Part shown: positions 8,778 to 17,372 of the stretch, piece after piece
How positions within the stretch are numbered: the stretch's first letter is position 1
Layout: every line of letters begins with the position of its first letter
From: Sporomusaceae bacterium
GTDB taxonomy: Bacteria; Bacillota_C; Negativicutes; Sporomusales_B; UBA7701
Length of the DNA stretch: 39,069 nucleotides
Reading direction: 5' to 3'
Assembly: GCA_022839045.1 (NCBI GenBank)
Contig: JALHDI010000013.1
Location: forward strand, 1-39,069
Made by a program: the position numbers and the translations under genes
Notes under the pieces: model-generated
What the model was told of the DNA's origin: nothing
The model's input: only the letters and a program-made list of their open reading frames with translations
Database searches by the model: none

Positions 8778-9823
8778 TGGAAACCAGACACTATATTGTC
8801 GATAAAGATAAGCCGGACATCCGCATTCTCGACCAGGCGGCGGCGGTGCTGCGCCAGGGCGGGCTGGTGGCTTTCCCGACCGAGACGGTTTACGGGCTGG
8901 GGGCCAACGGCCTCGACCCGCGGGCGGTGGCGAGGATTTTCGCCGCCAAGGGCCGTCCGGCGGATAATCCGCTTATCCTACATATCGCCGACGTGCATGA
9001 AGTGAACAAACTGGCCGCGCGGGTGCCGGCCAACGCCGCCGCCCTGATGGCTAAATACTGGCCGGGACCATTGACGGTGGTGCTGGCGCGGACCCGCCTG
9101 GTGCCGGACGCGGTTACCGGCGGGCTCGATACCGTGGCGGTGCGCCTGCCCGATTCGACGGTGGCGCGTGAGCTCATCCGCCTGGCGGGAGTGCCGGTGG
9201 CGGCGCCCAGCGCCAACACCTCGGGGCGGCCCAGCCCGACGACCGCCGGCGACGTGATGGCCGATCTGGCCGGCCGCATCGAGCTGGTCATCGACGCCGG
9301 CCCGTGCGGCATCGGAGTGGAATCGACGGTGGTGGACTGCACCACTCCGGTACCGACGCTGCTCAGGCCTGGCGGTGTGACGATGGAGATGCTGATCGAG
9401 ACGCTGGGCGAGGTCGAGGTCGATCCTGCCCTGGGCGGCGAGGACTTCGTGCCACGGGCGCCGGGGATGAAGTATGCCCACTACGCCCCGGCGGCACCGA
9501 TGACCCTTTACGAAGGCGAAGCTCCGGTTGTCGCGACGGCCATCGCCGGCGAGGCCGGGCGCTTGACGGCGACCGGCAGGCGGGTCGGGGCGGTCGTGTC
9601 GGCGGAGACGGCGCGGCTGCTGCCGCGGGAAGCGGTGGCGGCGGTGTACGGGGTGCGGGGCGACCTGGAGGCCGCCGCCGCCGGCCTGTACAGCGCGCTC
9701 CGGCTGTTCGACGCCGAGCCGGTGGACATGATCCTCGCCGAGGGCGTGGATGAGGCCGGTCTGGGGCTGGCGGTGATGAACCGGCTGCGTAAAGCAGCGG
9801 GATATCAGATTGTCCACTGTTGA
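8777..9823 (+). CDS. ywlC: Threonylcarbamoyl-AMP synthase (Sua5/YwlC type)
   Basis: Forms threonylcarbamoyl-AMP from threonine, bicarbonate and ATP, the first step of the t6A modification at position 37 of ANN-decoding tRNAs. The 348 residues comprise a YrdC/Sua5 catalytic domain (about 1-205) with FPTETVYGLGAN, KGRPADNPLILHI, YWPGPLTVVL and APSANTSGRPSPT. A C-terminal Sua5 domain follows, beginning after the linker with APGMKYAHYAP. It is therefore the long, two-domain form rather than the short TsaC. It is the fourth member of the DUF1385-prfA-prmC-ywlC unit. In Bacillus subtilis ywlC is followed by ywlD (mntP); here about 11 kb separates them. Confidence 0.96.
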   Translation: METRHYIVDKDKPDIRILDQAAAVLRQGGLVAFPTETVYGLGANGLDPRAVARIFAAKGRPADNPLILHIADVHEVNKLAARVPANAAALMAKYWPGPLTVVLARTRLVPDAVTGGLDTVAVRLPDSTVARELIRLAGVPVAAPSANTSGRPSPTTAGDVMADLAGRIELVIDAGPCGIGVESTVVDCTTPVPTLLRPGGVTMEMLIETLGEVEVDPALGGEDFVPRAPGMKYAHYAPAAPMTLYEGEAPVVATAIAGEAGRLTATGRRVGAVVSAETARLLPREAVAAVYGVRGDLEAAAAGLYSALRLFDAEPVDMILAEGVDEAGLGLAVMNRLRKAAGYQIVHC

Positions 9824-9849
9824 AGCAGATCGCTGTCGGGGAGGGGCTT

Positions 9850-10641
9850 ATGACCGGAATCACCTACTACCGCGATGCCGATGTGCCGTTCTTTGAGCTG
9901 AAGGTCGGCAGCGCGGACTACCTGACTTATAAAAAACACTATCACGAGGAATTTTCCGTGGGGCTGGTGGAGAAGGGGGCCAGCAGGTTCTGGCACGAGG
10001 GCCGGCAGGTGGAAGTGCTGCCCGACAGCCTCGTGCTCATCCCGCCCGGCGTCTTTCACGCCTGCAACCCCCGCGACAGGGCGCACTGGCAGTTCAAGAT
10101 GCTGTTCGTCGCCCTGGACTGGCTCGAAGGCGCCGCTTCCGGTGATCGGCCGGCGGGGGTGCGCTGCCTGCACGGGCGGGCCTACGAGACGCTGATGGCC
10201 AAGACGGCCCGCTGCCTGATGGGGCCGGCTTCGCCGCTGGCCAAGGAGAGCGGCGTCATGGAGTTGTTCGCGGCCCTGTGCGGCGCAGGCGCCAAAGGCG
10301 GCCGTCAAGCCGGGGGACGCGGGGAGCGCGCCGGGCTGCGGCAGGTGCGGGAGTACCTTCAGGAACATTTCCTCGACAGGGTCACGCTGGCGGCGCTGGA
10401 GGCGGTGTCTGGCCTAAGCAAATACTACATAGTGAAGCTGTTCAAGAAGGAATACGGCGTGCCGCCCCACGTGTACCAGACGATGCTGCGGGTCAACTTC
10501 GCCGAGAAGGAGCTTCGCCGGCAACGGGACCTTGCCGCGGTCGCCCAGGACGCCGGCTTTTATGACCAGAGCCATTTCACCAAGACCTTCCGCAGCCATG
10601 TGGGCGTGACGCCCGAGGTATATCAGCGGGCCCATATGTAG
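9850..10641 (+). CDS. AraC-family transcriptional regulator
   Basis: A 263-residue regulator with an N-terminal cupin-like ligand domain (HYHEEFSVGLVEKG, then LVLIPPGVFHACNP, near residues 32-80). The C-terminal double helix-turn-helix of the AraC type includes LAALEAVSGLSKYYIVKLFKKEYG and AQDAGFYDQSHFTKTFRSHVGVTPEVYQ. ATG 9850 is chosen because GGAGGGG lies at proper spacing; a TTG ten codons upstream overlaps the ywlC stop. The effector is unknown. Similar regulators in other genomes often sit beside DUF2000 or LysE-type genes, and a DUF2000 gene does follow here. It may be part of the ywlC transcript or have its own weak promoter; none stands out. Confidence 0.93.
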   Translation: MTGITYYRDADVPFFELKVGSADYLTYKKHYHEEFSVGLVEKGASRFWHEGRQVEVLPDSLVLIPPGVFHACNPRDRAHWQFKMLFVALDWLEGAASGDRPAGVRCLHGRAYETLMAKTARCLMGPASPLAKESGVMELFAALCGAGAKGGRQAGGRGERAGLRQVREYLQEHFLDRVTLAALEAVSGLSKYYIVKLFKKEYGVPPHVYQTMLRVNFAEKELRRQRDLAAVAQDAGFYDQSHFTKTFRSHVGVTPEVYQRAHM

Positions 10642-10715
10642 CCGGGGACAACTTTTTACAATACGCTGCCGCCGCCCCCGTTTATCATGGGAAGAAAACG
10701 GCGGGAGGCGGGCGT

Positions 10716-11123
10716 ATGAAAGTTGTGATGTTTATCGACAAGGAGCTGCCGGTGGGGTTGATCGCCAATACGGCGGCGGTGCTGGGGGCGAGCCTGAGCA
10801 GAATGGTCGACGGCCTGGTCGGCGGCGACCTCCGCGACGCCGACGGCAACATCCACCGGGGGATCACCACCATGAATATCCCCATCCTCGGGGGGACGAA
10901 GGAGCAGATCAAGGCCATCCGCGCCCGGCTGTACGACGAGGAATTCGCCGCCGTGGCGACGGTGGATTTCAACAATATCGCCCAGCGGTCGCTCGATTAC
11001 GGCGACTACGGGCGCATGCTCGCCAACGCGAGCGGCGACGCGCTCGCCTATCTGGGCATCTGCTTGTACGGCCCGCAGAAAAAGGTCAACAGCCTGACGG
11101 GTAGTATCGGGCTGCTGCGCTGA
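10716..11123 (+). CDS. DUF2000-family protein
   Basis: A 135-residue protein matching the DUF2000 family by its opening (FIDKELPVGLIANTAAVLGA) and the later GGTKEQIKAIR and TVDFNNIAQ blocks. Solved members adopt a fold like archaeal-type peptidyl-tRNA hydrolase 2, but no activity is established to my knowledge. ATG 10716 has GGGAGG upstream at good distance. It follows the AraC regulator by 74 bases on the same strand, a pairing that suggests a regulator-target relationship. The biochemical role is open. Confidence 0.82.
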   Translation: MKVVMFIDKELPVGLIANTAAVLGASLSRMVDGLVGGDLRDADGNIHRGITTMNIPILGGTKEQIKAIRARLYDEEFAAVATVDFNNIAQRSLDYGDYGRMLANASGDALAYLGICLYGPQKKVNSLTGSIGLLR

Positions 11124-11169
11124 CAGGGCGGCTTTTAAAAAACATGTGCGGGAACGGAGACAATACCGG

Positions 11170-12042
11170 ATGGACGACAGTGTCAGGGTTGATTTGCATA
11201 TCCATACCACCGCTTCGGACGGGACATGGATGCCGGCCGAGACGGTCGCGGCGGTGCGCGCGGCGGGCGTGGGCCTGTTCGCCGTCACCGACCACGACAC
11301 GGCGGCGAGCGTCGCCCTGACCGCCCGTCTGGCGGCGGCGGCGGGGTTGGACTTCCTGCCGGGGGTCGAGATTTCGGTAACGCTGGCGGGGCACCTTTTC
11401 CATGTCCTCGGTTACGGCATCGACCCGGAGGGCGCGGTTTTGCAACGCATCCTCGTCGCCAATACCGCCCTGATGGAGGAGGTCGATCACGACAGTATCA
11501 GGAAGCTGGTCGCCGCCGGCTTTCCCGTCGACTACGCCGAGTTTTGCGCTTATCACCACGACCCCGGGCGGGGCGGCTGGAAGTCGCTGAGTTACCTCAT
11601 CGATAAAGGCCTGTGCACCGGGGTGGGCGATTTCTTCGCCGAACTGTTCAACGCCAAACGGGGCATCGTCTTTCCCGACTTCCCGCACCCGGCCGAGGCC
11701 ATCGCCGCCATCAAGGCGGCGGGCGGCGTACCGGTGCTGGCCCATCCCGGCAGCGATTTCCACGGCCCCGCCCTCGAGGAGACGCTCGAAATGTTCGCCG
11801 CCGAGGACATCGAGGGGGTGGAGTGCTTCCATCTCTGCCACGATGCGGCCACCACCCGGCGGGCGGTCGAATGGTGCGACCGTCGCGACTTGCTTATAAC
11901 CGGCGGCTCGGACTGCCACGGCGGTTTCGTCCCGGCCCGCCGCCTGGGGGTGCCGGAGATCCGTCTTGGGCAGCTGCGGCTGGGAGCGCTGGCGGACGGC
12001 CTGGAGGTACGCGGCCGGGCCGGCGGAAGGGGTGCCAAGTGA
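11170..12042 (+). CDS. PHP-domain phosphoesterase
   Basis: Predicted metal-dependent phosphoesterase of 290 residues with the polymerase-and-histidinol-phosphatase fold. Metal-binding motifs are in order: DLHIHTTASDGTW, VTDHDT, PGVEIS, AHPGSDFHG and GGSDCHG. Length and layout match the group that includes 3',5'-nucleoside bisphosphate phosphatase / RNase AM (YciV-like), so hydrolysis of pAp-like nucleotides or RNA 5' ends is likely but not proven. ATG 11170 is preferred (GGAG at 11156-11159); a GTG at 11146 would add eight residues. The stop overlaps the next gene by 4 bases (GTGA), indicating coupling. Confidence 0.9.
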   Translation: MDDSVRVDLHIHTTASDGTWMPAETVAAVRAAGVGLFAVTDHDTAASVALTARLAAAAGLDFLPGVEISVTLAGHLFHVLGYGIDPEGAVLQRILVANTALMEEVDHDSIRKLVAAGFPVDYAEFCAYHHDPGRGGWKSLSYLIDKGLCTGVGDFFAELFNAKRGIVFPDFPHPAEAIAAIKAAGGVPVLAHPGSDFHGPALEETLEMFAAEDIEGVECFHLCHDAATTRRAVEWCDRRDLLITGGSDCHGGFVPARRLGVPEIRLGQLRLGALADGLEVRGRAGGRGAK

Positions 12043-12689
12043 GCGACGTCCCTTATCCGGCAGCCTGGGAAAAAACGGACGGCGTCTGCCATATCGGCAG
12101 CGGGGCGGAGGATGCGGTTATCCTGCTGCACGAGATATACGGGGTGAACGGCCATATGCTCGATACCGCGGCTTGGCTGGCGGCGCAGGGTCTTGCCGTG
12201 TACTGCCCCGACCTGCTTGGCGCTGTGTACGGTTACGACCGGGAGGCGGCGGCCTATGAGCACTATATGCGGGTGGGGTTCGCCGCGGCTGCCGAAGAGG
12301 TGGCCGCGCTCGCCGGGCGCCTCGCCGGGCACCATCGCAGGCTATATCTGGTAGGATACAGCGCCGGGGCGACGGTGGCCTGGCTGCTGACCGGCCGGGA
12401 CGGTTTCGCCGGCGCCGTCGGCTATTACGGATCCCGCATCCGCGACTTTCCCGACCTTACGCCGGCCTGCCCGGTACTGCTGTTTTTCCCTTGCCGCGAG
12501 GAAGCTTTTTCGGTGCCTGCCCTGGCGGAAAAGCTGGCAGCCAAGGACGGAGTAAGGGTCCGCGTCCTGCCGGGCCGGCACGGTTTCGCCGACCGCCGGT
12601 CACTCCGTTACGACGCGGCGGCCGCCCGGGAGGCCGATGCCATGACGGTGGCGTTTCTCCGCGGGGCCGTATCGGCAGGTCGGGAGTAA
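12039..12689 (+). CDS. Dienelactone-hydrolase-family alpha/beta hydrolase
   Basis: A 216-residue alpha/beta hydrolase resembling dienelactone hydrolases: HEIYGVN (31-37) forms the oxyanion region, VGYSAGA contains the nucleophile at Ser108, and RHGFADR near the end contains the catalytic His. Classical dienelactone hydrolase has Cys as nucleophile; Ser here suggests a general esterase rather than chlorocatechol breakdown. Start GTG 12039 overlaps the PHP stop and has AAGGGG upstream; reading further upstream gives only an antisense-like extension within the PHP gene. It is the last gene of the 9850-12689 group and is followed by a strong terminator. The natural substrate is unknown. Confidence 0.87.
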   Translation: MSDVPYPAAWEKTDGVCHIGSGAEDAVILLHEIYGVNGHMLDTAAWLAAQGLAVYCPDLLGAVYGYDREAAAYEHYMRVGFAAAAEEVAALAGRLAGHHRRLYLVGYSAGATVAWLLTGRDGFAGAVGYYGSRIRDFPDLTPACPVLLFFPCREEAFSVPALAEKLAAKDGVRVRVLPGRHGFADRRSLRYDAAAAREADAMTVAFLRGAVSAGRE

Positions 12690-12691
12690 CG

Positions 12692-12728
12692 AAAAAAAGC
12701 AGCCTGAGATAGGCTGCTTGCGTCTTTT
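12692..12728. terminator. Bidirectional intrinsic terminator
   Basis: AAGCAGCCT (12697-12705) pairs with AGGCTGCTT (12711-12719) around a 5-base loop. A run of A on the left and a T-rich stretch on the right let it work on both strands, between the convergent hydrolase (+) and diguanylate cyclase (-). Confidence 0.88.
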
Positions 12729-12750
12729 ATGGGGCGATTCTTCCCGGCGG

Positions 12751-13869
12751 TTACAGCATCTCCGTCCGGTTGCGGCCTTTGCGCTTGGCGCTGTAGAGAG
12801 CCTTGTCCGCCCTTTTCAGAACATGGTCGATGGACCGGTCCTTTTCCCGCGCCGCGGTGGCGCCGCTGCTGAAGGTAAAGGAGAGCGGTTGCCCCTGCCA
12901 GACGACCGGTTCGCTGAGGCCGAAGCGGAGACGTTCGGCGACCGATGTCGCCTGGTCGACGGGCGTGTCGGGCAGGATCAGGACGAATTCGTCGCCGCCC
13001 AGCCGCCCCCAGATATCCCCGTGACGGAGCTGGCGCGTTACATAGGCGGTGAAGCTGGTCAGGACGAGGTCCCCCGCTTCGTGCCCGTAGGTATCGTTCA
13101 GCTTCTTGAAATGATCAATGTCGATTATCATGACCGACAACGGCTGATGCTCGCGCAAAAAGCGCTCATACTCCCCGGCGGCGAGCTCCATGATTTTCCG
13201 GCGGTTAAGCGCGCCGGTAAGGTCGTCGGTGGAGGCCAGCCGGCCCAGTTCCTCCTTGACCCGGGTTTCTTCCAGGCGTGCCCGGAACTCGGTGCGCCGG
13301 TGATTATGCAGCCATATGGAGAAAAGGATGCCGAGGATGTTGGCCATGGCTAGCGCGACCAGCGTGGTGAAAAGGGTTTGCGGGTTGACCGGCGCGGCTA
13401 TCCACCATTGCAGCAGGAAGTTGCAGGCCGACAGGGCGAGGGGCGGCGCGAGCCTGACGAAGAGTCGGGCGGGGAAGAACATATAGGCGCTGAAAATGAT
13501 GAGGATTGTGAGGACGCCGTTGGGGGGGACATGCTGGGACCAGCTGTAGTTGAAGTATAAGACCGCTACGACGCCGAAAGCGGCCCAGCGCAGGAAGATA
13601 TTGTCATACTCCCGGGCCGTGGAGACTCTGGCCAGGGCGGAAATGGTGTATAGGGAGAATGCGCAGAAGGCGAGCCTGACCGTAAACAAAGCCATGAACT
13701 GCCGGCCGGCGCCGAAAAAATGATAATCGGCGTAGGCGAAGAGGAGGACGGGGACCAGCCAGACGGCAATGGCGATGCGGGTTTGGCGGGCGTCGGCCGC
13801 AAGGTAATGCTCGCGGTAGCCCGACTCCGGCTCGTCATCGGCGGTGGGGGGGGTTGGGTATAAGCGCAT
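12751..13869 (-). CDS. Membrane GGDEF diguanylate cyclase
   Basis: Predicted to make the second messenger c-di-GMP from two GTP. The 372-residue protein has an N-terminal sensor region with about six hydrophobic segments (roughly residues 30-190), a short helical linker (RARLEETRVKEELGRLAS), then the GGDEF domain from STDDLTGALNRR onward. The active-site GGDEF is intact at 291-295, and the RxxD product-inhibition site (RHGD, 282-285) lies exactly five residues before it, so both catalysis and feedback should work. The start is supported by GGGAG before ATG 13869. The sensor part is not a named MASE domain that I can confirm. It stands alone between two terminators. Confidence 0.95.
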   Translation of the reverse strand: MRLYPTPPTADDEPESGYREHYLAADARQTRIAIAVWLVPVLLFAYADYHFFGAGRQFMALFTVRLAFCAFSLYTISALARVSTAREYDNIFLRWAAFGVVAVLYFNYSWSQHVPPNGVLTILIIFSAYMFFPARLFVRLAPPLALSACNFLLQWWIAAPVNPQTLFTTLVALAMANILGILFSIWLHNHRRTEFRARLEETRVKEELGRLASTDDLTGALNRRKIMELAAGEYERFLREHQPLSVMIIDIDHFKKLNDTYGHEAGDLVLTSFTAYVTRQLRHGDIWGRLGGDEFVLILPDTPVDQATSVAERLRFGLSEPVVWQGQPLSFTFSSGATAAREKDRSIDHVLKRADKALYSAKRKGRNRTEML

Positions 13870-13983
13870 GTTCGTCTCCCGGAAAGATAAGAGTAAAAAT
13901 ATTAATTTTCGTTAGGAAGGATTATTATTCCTTCCGCGAGAGCGGCATTCCGTCAATAGCGGTACAAGAATTCGCCATAGTAC

Positions 13984-14017
13984 AAGTCAGACCGGTCAAA
14001 ATGCCGGTCTGACTTTT
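13984..14017. terminator. Stem-loop after the TRAP permease gene, probable terminator
   Basis: AAGTCAGACCGG (13984-13995) pairs perfectly with CCGGTCTGACTT (14004-14015). It sits just past the stop of the - strand TRAP permease. The T-run on the - strand side is weak, while the + side has TTTT. A smaller AGGAAGG/CCTTCC inverted repeat at about 13914-13935, upstream of the diguanylate cyclase, may be an operator or a second hairpin. Confidence 0.6.
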
Positions 14018-14027
14018 GGTGTTGTTA

Positions 14028-16022
14028 TCAGTTGTCGGCTACCCCCACGGAGGGCGGACGGGATTGTGAGCGCTTCTGCCAGATGTAGACGGCGGCGACG
14101 CCGCCGAGGCCGAGGATGTCGGTCCAGAAGCCGGGGATTATGAGCCCCATGGAGCCGCAGAAGAGGACAAGCCGTTCGATGATGGTGCACCGCCGCAGCA
14201 GCCAGTTTTCGAGAGCGGCGCTCAGAGCAATGACGCCGACGGTTGCGGTGATTATCGCTTCGGTCAGTGATACTGGGCTGTAGTTGCCCTGGAAGAGGAG
14301 CATGGGCGAGTAGACGGCGAGGAAAGGAACGAGGAAGCCGGCCACGCCCAGGCGGGACGAAGTCCAGCCGACCTTGTACGGGCTGGCGCCGGCGATGCCG
14401 GCGGCGGTGAAGGAGGCCAGGCAGACCGGCGGGGTGAGATTGGAGAGGCAGGCGAAGTAGAAGACGAAGAAGTGGGCGACCAACGGCAGGACGCCGATCT
14501 TTATCAGGGCAGGGGCGGCGATGGTGGCGGCGACGATGTAGCAGGCGGTGGTGGGCAGCCCCATGCCGAGGATGAGGGAGGTGATGGCGGTCAGCACCAG
14601 CATCAGCATCAAGTTGTTGCCGGAGAGGTCGATGATGTTGGCGCCGAAGGTGAGGCCGAGGCTGGTGAGCGAGCTGACGCCGACGACAAAGCCGACGACC
14701 GCGCAGGCCATGGCCACGCCTACCGCCGAACGGGCTCCGCCTTCGAGGGCCTTGAGGATGCCGGGGATGCCGATGGCGGTGTCCTTTTTGATATAGCTGA
14801 CGGCCACCGTGATCAGGATGGTAAAGAAAGCCGCGTACAGGGGGGTGAGGCCGTAGAGGAGCAGGGCTACGATGGCGATGACGGGAAGGGTGAGGTGACC
14901 CGATTTCCGCATGATTTCGCCGGCTATGGGAAGTTGGTCTTTGGGCAGGCCTTGAAGGCCTTCCTTGCGCGCCTCGAGGTGGATCATCGAAAAGCAGGCG
15001 AGGTAATAGAGAAAGGCGGGGAAGATGGCGGACAGCATGATCTGGGTGTAGGTCATGCCGAGAAATTCAACCATGATGAAGGCGGCGGCGCCCATGACGG
15101 GCGGCATGATCTGGCCGCCGGTGGAGGCCACGGCTTCGACGGCGCCGGCGAAGTGAGGCCGGTAGCCGATGCTCTTCATCAGCGGGATGGTGAAGGCGCC
15201 GGTGGTGGCGACGTTGGCTACGGCGCTGCCGTTGATGGTGCCGAGCAGGCCGCTGGCGAAGATGGCCACCTTGGCGGGGCCGCCGGGCGAACTGCCGGCA
15301 ACGGCCATGGCCAGGGCGTTGAAGAAGCGGGCCATGCCGGTCTCGGACAGGAAGGCTCCGAAGAGGATGAACAGGAAGATATACGTGGACGAAACGCCGA
15401 GGGCGACGCCGTATATGCCCTCGGTGGTGAGAAACATATGCTCGATGAGGCGTTCGACGCTATAGCCGCGGTGGCCGAACTGACCGGGTATCCAGTCGCC
15501 GAACAGGGCGTAGGCGACGAACAGCAGCGCCATTATCGGCAGTTCCTTGCCGGTCGCCCGACGGGCCGCTTCGAGCACCAGCAGGCAAAGGAGGGCGCCG
15601 ACGTAGATATCCATGCTGGTGTAAACGCCGCCGGCGTTGGCGAGGTCGTCATAGATGCTCATTAAATAGACGCCGACGAATATCGACAGAGCGGCCAGCA
15701 TGACGTCGAAGGCCGTCACCTGGTTTTTCGGGCTCTTTTTGTTCGCCGGATAGAGCAGGAATACCAGCACGAGCACGAAGGTGAGATGGACGCTGCGCTG
15801 CTTGATGGCTTCGAGCACGCCGAGGCCGGCGGTATAAAGATGGAACAAGGACATGGTGATGGCAATAATGGTCACGATTTTGGCGAGGGTGCCGGTGAAC
15901 TTGCGGAAGCGGGCCTCTGCTTCGTATTTTCGCAATACCTGATCGGTGGCTTCCGTCTTTTCCTCGTTGATGAAGGCGTCGATCTGGTGTTTGTCGATGG
16001 CTGGTTTCTTATCTTGCTCCAA
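14028..16022 (-). CDS. TRAP transporter permease, fused 4TM/12TM (DctQ-DctM) type
   Basis: Membrane part of a sodium- or proton-driven TRAP transporter. The 664-residue protein joins the small DctQ-like domain (hydrophobic segments within about residues 40-130) to the large DctM-like domain (about 150-600). Fused permeases are typical of systems with a TAXI receptor, which is exactly what lies upstream. Conserved glycine/proline-rich loops such as SGLLGTINGSAVANVATTG and GLPTTACYIVAATIAAPALI mark the re-entrant transport motifs. A hydrophobic C-terminal extension (about 600-655) is present. It is translated after the receptor gene, with a long hairpin in the 92-base gap. The substrate is unknown; glutamate or other carboxylates are known for the class. 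Confidence 0.94.
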   Translation of the reverse strand: MEQDKKPAIDKHQIDAFINEEKTEATDQVLRKYEAEARFRKFTGTLAKIVTIIAITMSLFHLYTAGLGVLEAIKQRSVHLTFVLVLVFLLYPANKKSPKNQVTAFDVMLAALSIFVGVYLMSIYDDLANAGGVYTSMDIYVGALLCLLVLEAARRATGKELPIMALLFVAYALFGDWIPGQFGHRGYSVERLIEHMFLTTEGIYGVALGVSSTYIFLFILFGAFLSETGMARFFNALAMAVAGSSPGGPAKVAIFASGLLGTINGSAVANVATTGAFTIPLMKSIGYRPHFAGAVEAVASTGGQIMPPVMGAAAFIMVEFLGMTYTQIMLSAIFPAFLYYLACFSMIHLEARKEGLQGLPKDQLPIAGEIMRKSGHLTLPVIAIVALLLYGLTPLYAAFFTILITVAVSYIKKDTAIGIPGILKALEGGARSAVGVAMACAVVGFVVGVSSLTSLGLTFGANIIDLSGNNLMLMLVLTAITSLILGMGLPTTACYIVAATIAAPALIKIGVLPLVAHFFVFYFACLSNLTPPVCLASFTAAGIAGASPYKVGWTSSRLGVAGFLVPFLAVYSPMLLFQGNYSPVSLTEAIITATVGVIALSAALENWLLRRCTIIERLVLFCGSMGLIIPGFWTDILGLGGVAAVYIWQKRSQSRPPSVGVADN

Positions 16023-16061
16023 AACGGTTTCCCCCTAAATACTGACTTGCCCGAGCGGAGG

Positions 16062-16108
16062 GCGGACGGAAATCGCAGACAGGCGGGCTGTCTGCGATTT
16101 CCATCCGC
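16062..16108 (-). promoter_or_regulatory. Long intercistronic hairpin between TAXI receptor and TRAP permease
   Basis: Arms at 16062-16081 and 16089-16108 form about 20 base pairs with a single mismatch (wobble in one strand's RNA) around a 7-base loop. There is no T-run directly after it on the - strand. It lies 6 bases after the receptor stop and 40 before the permease start, so an mRNA-stabilising or partial-termination role, giving more receptor than permease, is likely. Confidence 0.7.
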
Positions 16109-16114
16109 GGAAGA

Positions 16115-17098
16115 TTACTTGATTATGCCTTTTTCCTTATAGTACTTTTCGGCCCCCGGGTGAAGGGGCACGGTCATGCCCTTAGTCGCGTCCGAGAGCT
16201 GCATGGCTTTGGCGGCCGAGTGGGCGGCTACGAGATCTTTCTGGCCGTCGTAGAGGGATTTGGTGATATTGTAAACAAGATCGGTGGAAAGGTCGTCGCG
16301 GCAGATGAGGATATTGGCGACCGCCACGGTGGTGATGTCTTCGGTCTGGCCTATGTAGGTTCCCTTGGGAATCTTGATTTCATAGTACCAAGGCATTTCC
16401 TTGACGAGTTTGGCCATCATGTCGGGTTCGATGGAGAGGATGCGGATCTTGACCGACGAGGCTGCGTCGAGAACGGCGGCGGTAGGCAGGCCGCCGGCGA
16501 TGAGGATGCCGTCGACCCGGCCGTCCTTGAGAGCTTCGGCCGCCTCCGAGTAGCCGAGGTAGTCGGCCTTGACGTTCTTCTTGTCTTTGTAATCGAGGCC
16601 GTAGAGACCGAGGATTTCTTTGGAGTTTATTTCGGTAGCGCTGCCGACGGCGCCGGGGACGAATTTTTTGCCGGCGAAATCTTTGATCGACTTGATGTCG
16701 GAGTCAGCCTTGACGACGATGTGCATGACGTTGGGGTAAAGGTGGGTGATGCCGCGCAGCATCTTGACAGGCTTGCCGTCGAACATCGCCTTGCCCTGGT
16801 AGGCGTAATAGGCTACGCCGTTCTGGGCGAACGCGATCTCGGCCTCCTTCTTCTGCATCAGGAGGACGTTCTGAGGGGTGCCGGCCGTGGCCTGGGCCGA
16901 GACCTTGACGTTGGGAACCTGCTTGCTGAACATCTGGGCCATGGCGTTGCCGAGGGGGTAGTAGACGCCGCCGGTGGTCGCAGTCGCGATGTTGATGTTC
17001 TGGATCTTCTGGGCGCCGCCGCTTCCGCCGCCGCACCCGGCGATGATGAGTGCTAGGATCACGAGACCGGACAGAACAAAAATGGCTTGTTTTTTCAC
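16115..17098 (-). CDS. TAXI-family TRAP transporter solute receptor (lipoprotein)
   Basis: Extracytoplasmic substrate-binding component of a TRAP transporter, 327 residues. It has a lipoprotein signal peptide with lipobox IIAGC; Cys22 would be lipidated. The family signature NINIATATTGGVYYPLGNAMAQ follows in slightly broken form, then AFAQNGVAYYAYQG and KKFVPGAVGSATEINSKEIL. GTG 17098 is the start: the overlapping ATG two bases earlier runs straight into a stop, and GGGGAG lies 6 bases upstream. A TATAAT on the - strand at 17158-17153 with a weak -35 (TTCTTT) is the likely promoter. It is cotranscribed with the fused permease downstream. The ligand is unknown. Confidence 0.94.
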   Translation of the reverse strand: MKKQAIFVLSGLVILALIIAGCGGGSGGAQKIQNINIATATTGGVYYPLGNAMAQMFSKQVPNVKVSAQATAGTPQNVLLMQKKEAEIAFAQNGVAYYAYQGKAMFDGKPVKMLRGITHLYPNVMHIVVKADSDIKSIKDFAGKKFVPGAVGSATEINSKEILGLYGLDYKDKKNVKADYLGYSEAAEALKDGRVDGILIAGGLPTAAVLDAASSVKIRILSIEPDMMAKLVKEMPWYYEIKIPKGTYIGQTEDITTVAVANILICRDDLSTDLVYNITKSLYDGQKDLVAAHSAAKAMQLSDATKGMTVPLHPGAEKYYKEKGIIK

Positions 17099-17372
17099 AT
17101 GTTTCTCCCCTTCCGGTGTTTTGTGGGTACCTAACGAGTTTCACCATTATTCATTATACTTTAAATATTTCATCAAAGAAATAAATTGGCGCCCGACTTT
17201 CATAAAATAGTGCCCGAACGCATGAAATTTGTTACTAAAAGGAATATTTCATCTGCCTGCGGCGGAAAAGTGTTTCCCCGAGCGCACAGGCAGGGCGAAT
17301 ACCGCGGGCGGCGAAACAGTGATAATATAAACATATATCCCCCGTTGCCGGCATACGGGGAGGGAGGTCGAG

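Noticed and set aside
11613..12038. N-terminal extension of the dienelactone-hydrolase-like frame into the PHP gene
   Set aside because: The extension is Arg/Gly-rich out-of-frame sequence of the PHP gene; GTG 12039 has a ribosome site and starts the family-like protein.
14472..15665. 397-codon open frame on the + strand opposite the TRAP permease
   Set aside because: Asp/Gly/Gln-rich composition without hydrophobic core or motifs; the - strand protein is a clear fused TRAP permease.
14028..17098. Sigma-54 promoter for the TRAP operon
   Set aside because: No TGGCA-N-TTGC pattern with correct spacing was found upstream of 17098; a sigma-A type TATAAT is present instead.
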